A stretch of 64,000 bases of DNA from contig CAZRDX010000031.1 of the NCBI GenBank assembly GCA_964599235.1, positions 139,423-203,422 of the forward strand, read 5' to 3'. The stretch comes from DRPN01 sp964599235. GTDB taxonomy: Bacteria > Bacteroidota > Bacteroidia > Bacteroidales > VadinHA17. This document shows, in pieces, positions 53,601 to 60,583 of the stretch. The notes under the pieces are model-generated. The model searched no databases and was not told where the DNA came from. It saw only the letters and a list, made by a program, of their open reading frames with translations. Numbering within the stretch: the stretch's first letter is position 1; each line of letters begins with the position of its first letter. Position numbers and translations under genes: made by a program.

Positions 53601-54849
53601 CTTCCACGGCAGCGTTGATCTCGGTGGGGAGGGAGGGATGGCTCGTCCAGATGATCCCGCCGCCGCCGCCGCCGCCGGAGCCGCCCTGGTCCGTGCAATC
53701 ACCGTTGCTGTCGCCGCCACGGCCTCCTCTCGCACTGATATCCACAAGGTTCTTGAAGTCACGCACCTCGAGGGCCACCATACCGCCGGAGCCGCCGCCG
53801 CCGCCGCTGGCCGTAGCCACGGCCGAGACATCTTCCCCGTCGGCCCGTATCACATGACCGTTGCCCACAAGCGTATCGGCCAGGATCACCACCAGACCGC
53901 CGCCGGAGCCGCCGGCCGTGGCGGTATAGGTGCCGTCGCCGTTCCCGCTGCCACCGCCGGAACCCAGGAAAAGACAGTTCTGCGACGAAAAATCGATCTT
54001 GTCGGTGATCGACTCACCGCCGATGCCGCCCATGCTGCCCGGCGACCCGCACGACAACGACTCCAGCCCTCCGGTGCCGCCCGCACCGTAAAGAGCTCCA
54101 CCTCCCCCGCCGCCAAAGCGGCCGTTGCCACCCCCGCCGGCTGTGAAGATCTGGCCCCGTCCCCGGATGAAATCCGGCGCAATGGGATAACGGTTGTCTC
54201 CTCCGTTCACGGCAAATGAAACCACACCCTCTCCCTTGAAACCGGCACTGTCATCGCCGGCAGCATAAAAAAAGTTCGTCAGCCGGCTGTCGGTCGACGA
54301 ACAGTTCCCCGTACCATCGGCGGCAGTACCGCCCCTGAAACCTTTTGCCGTCACATCAATGTCGGCCTCCAGCGTGAGCGTGTTCTCGGCGATCAGGACC
54401 AGCACCCCCCCCGTACCGCTCACACTGTCCCAAGGCTGACAGGTGAGCGTGCCCGTGACCCGCACATTGCTGTAGCCCGGTACCCGCACCATCTGAACAT
54501 AGGCATCCGGCTCGTAGGTGTTCGCCAGATCGGAAATGAAAATGATCTGGTTGCCAGGCATGATCTTGTCGATGATGATGAACTCGTACAACCCCGCCTG
54601 GTTGACATCCTGGGTGGTGCTGTTGTCGTCGGAAGGCACCACGCTCACCCCCTTCATCTGGATGATCAGAACGGTATCTTTCTCATGGAAAGCCGAAGCA
54701 TCCGATACACGGACCCTGTCGGAACCATCCACCGAAATAACCTTCGTGTATTGGTTGATCACGCTGGAGACGGTATACTGCCCGTAGGCCCATGTTACCC
54801 ACACCAGCAGTACTCCCATCACCCCCAAAACACGAAACCGCTTTTTCAC
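50686..54849 (-). CDS. Giant T9SS-exported adhesin with type B C-terminal sorting domain
   Basis: The roughly 1387-residue protein has a signal peptide (VKKRFRVLGVMGVLLVWVTWAYGQ) and an N-terminal domain. A long glycine-rich region (roughly residues 170-410, with runs of six or seven Gly) is followed by at least six Ig-like repeats of about 85 residues, each with GGDGxYxYxWEQSxDG and YYRRxVxSG (51830-53450). The C-terminal gliding-motility/CHU_C domain reads FGISPNHDGLNDRMVVPG... to GTYFYILEMKG and KGYIVIKRRR. The GTG at 54849 is taken as start because a TATTTTTG box lies at 54870, downstream of both ATG options at 54936 and 54900. It heads the operon. Confidence 0.88.
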   Translation of the reverse strand: MKKRFRVLGVMGVLLVWVTWAYGQYTVSSVINQYTKVISVDGSDRVRVSDASAFHEKDTVLIIQMKGVSVVPSDDNSTTQDVNQAGLYEFIIIDKIMPGNQIIFISDLANTYEPDAYVQMVRVPGYSNVRVTGTLTCQPWDSVSGTGGVLVLIAENTLTLEADIDVTAKGFRGGTAADGTGNCSSTDSRLTNFFYAAGDDSAGFKGEGVVSFAVNGGDNRYPIAPDFIRGRGQIFTAGGGGNGRFGGGGGGALYGAGGTGGLESLSCGSPGSMGGIGGESITDKIDFSSQNCLFLGSGGGSGNGDGTYTATAGGSGGGLVVILADTLVGNGHVIRADGEDVSAVATASGGGGGSGGMVALEVRDFKNLVDISARGGRGGDSNGDCTDQGGSGGGGGGGIIWTSHPSLPTEINAAVEGGSEGTACGSLSYGNPGNDGNTLNNLRLQLTGFLFNTIFSTRTGEYYDTLCEGEVMPALVGSDPKGGTPGYDYVWEQSADKVTWTTISGETERDLDLGIPLFDTTYFRRVVTDNSSPTIKDVSKVLTIIVQPEITKNRLSFDTVICYGQQPSRLEPVDPVPEGGDGTYAYLWEQSTDATHFSPADGVHDQATYQPPVLTDTTYYRRWVYSGKCMNVSDTVTITVLPLIQANTIGTSQTICEGETFTQLTGTVPSGGDGTYIYAWIESADGTTWNPGYGPNNASSYQPDTASPLFPGEVYFRRVVYSGLNNTCADTSNGLVLTEYPAIGNNTIASDQHICEGEVPMPLTGSTPTGGDHTYSYVWLESSDGVSFVPAAGTNTDIGYSPGALYDTTRYRRVVVSNVCHDTSHMVTVTVDPAITGYGISLLSGAHDTTVCEGVPLHRLVPSGNIDGGDGSYAYEWQQTTDGGTTWLPTGGLAADFLPAPLSSTTLFRRVVTSGMCSAVSDTVTVNVLPALSNNVLPADLAVCDGADTLLDGSTPAGGDGAYRYVWEESADGMTWGAATGDGSGEDYRTPALHNIVHYRRIVLSGPLNTCRDTSGPVQVDIYPLPSAVLTVLDTAVCSGSSVELEVTVTGVNGPWQAVLDDGLGGTVSVAMTATPATVTVTPESEVVSRQYTYTLASLTDMRGCAALPASLTGQARVRADGMPSAEAGPDVEVCGLTATLQGTPPAFGTALWTLPVGVTVSDPADAQATVTATAEGSYQLGWQVSNGVCPTVTDQTTVIFWQEPGDVHAPADTSLEPGSREITLAAMWNEPQVGALTWSTTSPAVIDDIHSMTIHANGLVPGENLFRVEVSNGICPVKSDEVVVHVPDFNAYDFGISPNHDGLNDRMVVPGAENVENTLTIFDVNGTVVFRTDNFMHADNPLTVDGWGGVNNDNEPLPDGTYFYILEMKGNVRETMKGYIVIKRRR

Positions 54850-54869
54850 AGGAAAATGATTGTAACAAG

Positions 54870-54877
54870 CAAAAATA
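54870..54877 (-). promoter_or_regulatory. -7 promoter element (TATTTTTG) for the adhesin operon
   Basis: Exact TAnnTTTG match on the minus strand, 20 bases before the GTG at 54849. Its position excludes upstream ATG codons and removes a 20-base overlap with the kinase gene. No good -33 box. Confidence 0.62.
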
Positions 54878-54916
54878 ATGATTTCCTTCTTTTTCCGCAT
54901 CCATACGCTGAAAAAA

Positions 54917-57900
54917 TCACCTCTCTGCAGGCTCATGGAGGTTCATTTCCACGATGAAGGTCGTTCCTCCTCCGGGCCGGGTCTCGAACCACACGCGCCC
55001 TCCCGCATCTTCGACGATCTTCTTGACGATGGCCAGGCCCATCCCCATACCGCTCGACTTGGTGGTAAAATTGGGTTCAAAAAGCTTCCCTGCGATGTCG
55101 GGAGGTATGCCGGTGCCATTGTCCTGGACATGCACCTGCACTTTCCGTTGTTCCTCATCAAAGCGGAAGAAGATGCGCACACGTCCGTCGGGACGGCCGT
55201 CGAGGGCCTGCAAGGCGTTCTTCACCAGATTGGAGAAGACACTCTCCAGCAGCTCCTTGTCGGCCAGCACCCACACCTGCCGCTCCGGCAGCTGCAGCTC
55301 GATCGTCCCCTGATGGTCGGCACGGAAAAGATAAACCACATCCTGCAGCACCTTCCGCAGGTCGACCGGCGTGCTGCGCATCCTCGGCATGCGCGCGAAA
55401 TTGGAGAAGGCCGAGGCGATGTACGAGAGACGGTCGATCTGCTCGATGAGTGTGGCCGTGAGCCGCTCGAACATCTCGTCGAAGTTCTCCTTGCGTTCGC
55501 GGTGGGCCCGCTGCAGCTGCTGCACGCTCAGCTTCATCGGCGTAAGAGGGTTCTTGATCTCATGGGCCACCTGCTTGGCCATCTCCCGCCAGGCCGACTC
55601 CCGCTCCGAACGGGCCAGCAGCTCCACATTCCTCGCCAGCTCGTCGATCATTCGGTTGTAGGCATCCACCAGGCTGCCTATCTCATCTCCACGGTCATAG
55701 ACAATATGTTCATACTCCTGCCCCAGACGAAACCTGCCGATACGCTCCTGGATGGCCCGCAGCGGCGTGGTGATCTTGTCGGAGATCACCACCGCCAGCA
55801 CGATCGTCAGCAGGATCAGCACCACCATGTAGTTGACGATGCCCACGATCATGTTCGAGATCTCCCGCGTCAACACATACTGCTTGGTGAAATAGGGCAG
55901 GTTCAGGTAAGCCAGCAACTTGCCGTCGTTGTTCAGAAAAGGCATATAGGCCGACAGATAGCTCAGATCACCCAGCCACTCCTTGTGGATGAACTCCGAC
56001 TCCTTCAGCACCGACATGTGATAGAAAGCCTTCTCGTTCATCCTGTTGCCGGCCAGTTTCTCCTCGAAGATCTCCGGCCGCGAAGTGGCCAGCAACATGC
56101 CGTGCGGATCGTACAGGTTGATGTCCGAATAAAAAACATTGGAGAACTTGACCATCAGATCATTGAGCGAAGGATACCCGGGCGACGACCAGCTGCGGTC
56201 GAGACGCTGCTCAAAACTGAGCTTGTGCTCCAACTCCGCATACACACTCAGGATCTTCTCGGAAAGGTTCTTGTAATGGTTGGCCCGGAACTGCCGGATG
56301 TTGTACAGGATCGAAAAGGTGCCGATGAGCAGCAGCGTGAAAAGCAACAACGACACCATCCAGAGCATGATCTTCTGCTTGAGCATCACCGGCCGCAGGT
56401 AGATCTTCACCCGAAAGAGGCTGCGGTTGAAAACAAGCAGGAAAAGCAGGAAGAAAAAGATGAAGAAATAGGAGAAAGAGACCAGATAATCCTTGAAACC
56501 GCGCAGGGGGGTGCTCAGCACCACGGTCACGGGACTGTTCTCGTGGTACACCAGATGGAAATAACCGTTCATCCGTAAAAAGGCGAACTCCTCGCCCCCC
56601 GTCTGACGAAGGAAATGTTCATCGGTGAGAGGATAGGCATAGCTGCCGTTCTGTGCCACAAGCATGCCGTCGTAATATTTGGCATAGGCGTAAGGCGAAG
56701 GCATCACCTCCCTGGAGGTAGCCTCGTCGAGCAGCAGCTCGGGATAACCCAGCTGCTCATACAACAGACGCGAATCGAGCTGGATGTACAGCCCGTTGGT
56801 ATCGCCGGCCACCTTCGAAGGATAATGGAACGCCCCGAAATAGGTGATCTGGCCGTTCTGATAATCCAGATAATAGAACCTGCTGTTCCGCAAAGGCGTG
56901 CCGATCTCACGCATGAGCGTATGGAAAAAACCGGAACACGACTCTTCCTTTTCATCGTTCACCACGATCATGTCGTTGGGATTGCACAGGTACACCGACA
57001 GATCGTACTTGTTCCAGAAGCCTTTGAAATACTTCATCAGCAGGTAACTGTGGACGTTGTCCACATCCCGTGAGGTGAAGAGATGTTTCTTCATCAGCGA
57101 GGAGAGCTCGGGGTCGTGGCTGATGCGGTCGCTGATCTCGTCGAGCATCAGTTCGGCCACCGGATCGTGTTCGGCACCCAGGCCGACGGCCAGCACCTTC
57201 ATGCTCTCTTTCTCCTTCTCGAACGACTGGCGGAGGATGAAGAGCGTGGAGAAAAGACCGGCCAGCACGGCGGTGAGGATGAGGCCCGCATAGACCGATT
57301 TACGGCGGCTCATCAGGGCCAGGAAGAAAAGTCCCAGCACCAGCAGCTCCAGCCACCGCAGATGGAACCCCAGCAAATAACGGGCCACCACGAAAGCCAG
57401 CAGGGCCGCCGCCGTGATCGCAACGACACTGCGCCAGGTGAAACGCCCCGCCACCTGCAACACCCTGTCGGCCAGCAAAAGAAAGGACATCACCAGAAAC
57501 CCCACCGCCAGAAAACCGATCACCGAAAGTACCGAGATGCTCAGCACCCGGAAAGGCTCGAAGCTGAGGCTCGAGTTCATGATCAGGTAATACATCACCT
57601 CGATGATCAGCAGGAAAAGGAACGAGGTGACAAAAGCCCCGGCAAAGGTGCGCACCTTCCTGCACAGCGTCCCCGGCCGGCCCGAGCGTACCAGCAGCCA
57701 GTACAGATAGCTGAACGAAAAAAAGAACATTGACACCACGAAGAGAACCCCCAGCGAAGGGATCCAGTCGGAGAGAGCAAACGAATAGGGCGAGAAAAGA
57801 GGCAGGGAGAAGAGCGACGAAGGCACCTCCAGACGCACCATCACCAGATAGATGCCGCCGAGCAAAAGCAGGACCCCCAGCAGGAACGGCACCCGGTGAC

Positions 57901-58612
57901 GGCGACCGGCCGGACTGCGGGCAAAAGTCACCAGCCAGAGGAAAAAACTCAGATAAGCAGCCAGAAAAAGAAACGCCGCGATGAGCCGCAACGCCAAAGG
58001 ATCGCTCCCGCCCACAGGCACCAGACTGAAAAGGAACTCCCCCTCCTCCGACATCACCGGAAAACCGTTCTCCACCGGCACCGTGGAGAGACGGTAGCGT
58101 TCTCCCAGCCCCGCCCCGCGGAAAAAACGGGGCCGCAGATACTTGTTTCGGTACCTGTACTCCCGGCGCACCAACTGATAACCCACCGTGACGAGGGTAT
58201 CCCGCCGTTCGGCCCTTATCACGTACCAGCCGTTGCCGGCATAACGCAAATGCGGCGCACCTGTCACCGTATCATGCACAGGATCGATGTCGACGGTATG
58301 GTCCGACCAGAAGACGAGCGAATCGTTGACATAAAGGAACAGGGCCACCTGCCTGCGGGCCAGCCGCTCTTCTTCCCGGTCGTCCAGGATCTCAAGATAA
58401 CTTTCGCGGGCAGCAGCAGCCTTCCGCTCCAATGCGGACATCATCTCCTGCATGAAGCGCTCGCGCGCGATCATGCGGTGCTGAAAATGTTCGAGCAGCA
58501 GACGGGTGTGGAGATGTTTCACCCGCGGGCTCTCAAAGAGAAGCGCCGTCCCTGCCAGCAGAAGCGCCAGCAACAGGAAACGATGACGGTATGTGCCTCG
58601 TGACAGCCTCAT
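54917..58612 (-). CDS. NtrY-like membrane sensor histidine kinase
   Basis: The 1231-residue kinase has an unusually large N-terminal part with many hydrophobic segments (about 8-28, then a group near 200-430) and a further extracytoplasmic region. After a last membrane helix there is a HAMP domain (about 945-1000), HisKA with His1017 in KQVAHEIKNPLTPMKLSVQQL, and HATPase_c with N box LVKNALQALDG, DNGTGIPPDIAGKLFEPNF and GMGMGLAIVKKIVEDAGG. The NPLTPMKLS motif is that of NtrY-type kinases. It lies four bases after rlmH; no response regulator is beside it. Confidence 0.9.
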   Translation of the reverse strand: MRLSRGTYRHRFLLLALLLAGTALLFESPRVKHLHTRLLLEHFQHRMIARERFMQEMMSALERKAAAARESYLEILDDREEERLARRQVALFLYVNDSLVFWSDHTVDIDPVHDTVTGAPHLRYAGNGWYVIRAERRDTLVTVGYQLVRREYRYRNKYLRPRFFRGAGLGERYRLSTVPVENGFPVMSEEGEFLFSLVPVGGSDPLALRLIAAFLFLAAYLSFFLWLVTFARSPAGRRHRVPFLLGVLLLLGGIYLVMVRLEVPSSLFSLPLFSPYSFALSDWIPSLGVLFVVSMFFFSFSYLYWLLVRSGRPGTLCRKVRTFAGAFVTSFLFLLIIEVMYYLIMNSSLSFEPFRVLSISVLSVIGFLAVGFLVMSFLLLADRVLQVAGRFTWRSVVAITAAALLAFVVARYLLGFHLRWLELLVLGLFFLALMSRRKSVYAGLILTAVLAGLFSTLFILRQSFEKEKESMKVLAVGLGAEHDPVAELMLDEISDRISHDPELSSLMKKHLFTSRDVDNVHSYLLMKYFKGFWNKYDLSVYLCNPNDMIVVNDEKEESCSGFFHTLMREIGTPLRNSRFYYLDYQNGQITYFGAFHYPSKVAGDTNGLYIQLDSRLLYEQLGYPELLLDEATSREVMPSPYAYAKYYDGMLVAQNGSYAYPLTDEHFLRQTGGEEFAFLRMNGYFHLVYHENSPVTVVLSTPLRGFKDYLVSFSYFFIFFFLLFLLVFNRSLFRVKIYLRPVMLKQKIMLWMVSLLLFTLLLIGTFSILYNIRQFRANHYKNLSEKILSVYAELEHKLSFEQRLDRSWSSPGYPSLNDLMVKFSNVFYSDINLYDPHGMLLATSRPEIFEEKLAGNRMNEKAFYHMSVLKESEFIHKEWLGDLSYLSAYMPFLNNDGKLLAYLNLPYFTKQYVLTREISNMIVGIVNYMVVLILLTIVLAVVISDKITTPLRAIQERIGRFRLGQEYEHIVYDRGDEIGSLVDAYNRMIDELARNVELLARSERESAWREMAKQVAHEIKNPLTPMKLSVQQLQRAHRERKENFDEMFERLTATLIEQIDRLSYIASAFSNFARMPRMRSTPVDLRKVLQDVVYLFRADHQGTIELQLPERQVWVLADKELLESVFSNLVKNALQALDGRPDGRVRIFFRFDEEQRKVQVHVQDNGTGIPPDIAGKLFEPNFTTKSSGMGMGLAIVKKIVEDAGGRVWFETRPGGGTTFIVEMNLHEPAER

Positions 58613-58616
58613 CCTT

Positions 58617-59081
58617 TCAGCGATGATGATACGGTTCCCCGCGGAGGATCGTCATGGCCCGGTACAGCTGCTCCATCAGCAAAATACGTACCACCTGATG
58701 GGAGAAGGTCATCGCCGAGAGCTGCAATACCTTGTCGGCCCTCTCGCGTACGGCAGGGCTCACGCCGTAGGCGCCGCCCACCACGAACAACAGCTCTCGC
58801 GTGCCGGCGTTCATCCTTTTCTGCAGAAAAGCGGCGAACTCTTCCGAGGTGAGGGCCTCCCCCCGCTCGTCAAGCAGCACCATGTAAGCCTCCCTTCCCG
58901 CCTTCCGCAGGATCGCCTCCCCCTCTTTCTCCTTCTGTTTGCGGGGATCACCTCCCCTGGCCGCTGCCACCACCTCCGTCACAAATGGCAGATACCGTTC
59001 CATGCGCCGCGCATAATGCGCCACCCCCTCCTCCACAAAACGCCCATCCGTCTTTCCCGTGAACAATACCCGTATCTTCAT
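58617..59081 (-). CDS. rlmH: 23S rRNA (pseudouridine1915-N3)-methyltransferase
   Basis: The 154-residue SPOUT methyltransferase acts on 70S ribosomes at position 1915. It has VLLDERGEALTSEEFA, the knot motif FVVGGAYGVSPAV and the end motif LSAMTFSHQVVRILLMEQLYRA with YHH near the C terminus. Length fits the family. It is the first gene before the kinase gene (four bases apart). The AT-rich palindromes at 59117 lie upstream of its start. Confidence 0.95.
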   Translation of the reverse strand: MKIRVLFTGKTDGRFVEEGVAHYARRMERYLPFVTEVVAAARGGDPRKQKEKEGEAILRKAGREAYMVLLDERGEALTSEEFAAFLQKRMNAGTRELLFVVGGAYGVSPAVRERADKVLQLSAMTFSHQVVRILLMEQLYRAMTILRGEPYHHR

Positions 59082-59116
59082 CCGCCTGCGACCTTTCCGC
59101 CCACAACCGGATGTCT

Positions 59117-59172
59117 ACCTATTTAAATAGGTATTAAAATAGGTATTTTAATAGATATTTAAATACCTATTT
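59117..59172. repeat. AT-rich palindrome cluster with four copies of ACCTATTT
   Basis: The intergenic stretch 59082-59321 holds a perfect 16-base palindrome (59117-59132). Next is ATTAAAATA-GG-TATTTTAAT (59133-59152), then TATTTAAATA (59156-59165). ACCTATTT occurs four times: 59117 and 59165 forward, 59125 and 59137 as AAATAGGT. It lies between the divergent rlmH and DUF4783 genes and is strikingly AT-rich for this genome. It may be an operator or a multi-hairpin element. The rest of the gap shows a possible weak -7 box TAAATTGC near 59248. Confidence 0.7.
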
Positions 59173-59321
59173 TTCGGCAGCGGGCACGTTCCGCGTCAAT
59201 TTAAGCATTTTTCGTTGAGATTCGACTTGTGAGGTGACGATTCCCAAGATTTTATTAAATTGCAGGCCGTTGATGGTCCGGTTTTTGTTCTTTCGCAGGC
59301 ACGGGCCGTGAACCTGAAAAC

Positions 59322-59732
59322 ATGAAAATGAGCAAGACCCCAGTATTTGTGGGAGTGGTCCTTTTCTTCCTTCTTGCCCCCGTGGCAGGAGGCCAAAGCG
59401 TGGAGAACATCCCGCCCGAAATCGTCCGGGCCATCCGTCTGGGCGACGCCGGCAAGCTCTCCCCCTGGTTCAACAGCTCGGTGCAGCTCATCATCCTCGA
59501 AAAAGAGAACGTCTACAGCCGCTCCCAGGCTACCATGATCCTGAAAGACTTCTTCAAGAAACATCCCCCGCTCAGCTTCACCCTCATCCACGAGGGAGGC
59601 AAGCCCAAAGCCCGCTTCGGCATCGGCCTGCTGAAGACCGCGGGACAGACCTACCGTCTTTATCTGCTGATCAAACCCGGCCCATCCCATCCGGTCATTC
59701 AACAGCTCAGAATAGAGAAAGAAAATGGATGA
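59322..59732 (+). CDS. DUF4783 exported protein
   Basis: The 136-residue protein has a signal peptide (ending APVAGGQ). A small NTF2-like or cystatin-like alpha/beta domain (IPPEIVRAIRLGDAGKLSPWF, FFKKHPPLSFTLIHEGG, RLYLLIKPG) matches DUF4783. The family is frequent in Bacteroidota and I recall it next to nadC, as here. Its last eight bases overlap nadC. Function unknown. Confidence 0.82.
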   Translation: MKMSKTPVFVGVVLFFLLAPVAGGQSVENIPPEIVRAIRLGDAGKLSPWFNSSVQLIILEKENVYSRSQATMILKDFFKKHPPLSFTLIHEGGKPKARFGIGLLKTAGQTYRLYLLIKPGPSHPVIQQLRIEKENG

Positions 59733-60567
59733 TCTCGATAAGTTCCTCCTCAACGCCATCCGCGAGGATGTAGGGGATGGCGACCACACCTCCGAGGCCT
59801 GCATCCCCGACGGCACACACGGCAGGGCCAACCTGCTGATCAAGGACAACGGCATCCTCGCCGGCGTCGACGTGGCACGACGTGTCTTCGAGCTCATCGA
59901 CCCCGCCATCGAGATGGAGATCCATGTCCGCGACGGCGAATATGTCAGGCCGGGGGTGATCGTCTTCGAGGTACGCGGCAACGTCCGCTCCATCCTCCTG
60001 GGGGAGCGTCTGGCACTCAACATCATGCAGCATATGAGCGGCATCGCCACCCAGACCCGCGCCTTCGTCGACAAGGTCAAAGGCCTCAAAGCCCGCATCC
60101 TCGACACACGCAAGACGACCCCCGGCATGCGCCTCCTCGACAAAGAGGCCGTACGCATCGGCGGCGGCGAAAACCACCGCATGGGCCTCTACGACATGAT
60201 CCTCATCAAGGACAACCACATCGACTACCTCGGCAGCATCGAAAAAGCCATCGACGCCGTCCACGACTATTTCAGGAAAAAAGGACGCACCTGGAAGATC
60301 GTCATCGAAGCACGCGACCTGGAGGCGGTCGACCGTATTCTCGCCCACGGCGGCGTCGACCGCATCATGCTCGACAACTTCTCCCTCGAGGATACCCGCA
60401 CCGCCGTGGAAAAGATAGGCGACCGCTTCGAGACGGAGTCCTCGGGCGGCATCACCCTCGACAACGTCCGTGCCTATGCGCTCTGCGGCGTCGATTATAT
60501 CTCCGTGGGAGCTCTCACCCACCAGATACGAAGCCTCGACATGAGCCTTAAGGCTGTGGTGGGCTGA
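59725..60567 (+). CDS. nadC: Nicotinate-nucleotide pyrophosphorylase (quinolinate PRTase)
   Basis: The 280-residue cytoplasmic enzyme turns quinolinate and PRPP into nicotinate mononucleotide for NAD synthesis. Motifs are EDVGDGDHTS, GERLALNIMQHMSGIATQT, ILDTRKTTPGMRLLDKEAV, GGGENHRMGLYDMILIKDNHI and, at the C-terminal end, ESSGGITLDNVRAYALCGVDYISVGALTH. It overlaps the DUF4783 gene by eight bases and converges on valS, 16 bases apart. Confidence 0.96.
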   Translation: MDDLDKFLLNAIREDVGDGDHTSEACIPDGTHGRANLLIKDNGILAGVDVARRVFELIDPAIEMEIHVRDGEYVRPGVIVFEVRGNVRSILLGERLALNIMQHMSGIATQTRAFVDKVKGLKARILDTRKTTPGMRLLDKEAVRIGGGENHRMGLYDMILIKDNHIDYLGSIEKAIDAVHDYFRKKGRTWKIVIEARDLEAVDRILAHGGVDRIMLDNFSLEDTRTAVEKIGDRFETESSGGITLDNVRAYALCGVDYISVGALTHQIRSLDMSLKAVVG

Positions 60568-60583
60568 AAAGAGAGGGGTTATC

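Noticed and set aside
59117..59172. CRISPR array or invertible promoter
   Set aside because: The repeats are 8-mers without spacers and the whole element is only 56 bases, too compact for either.
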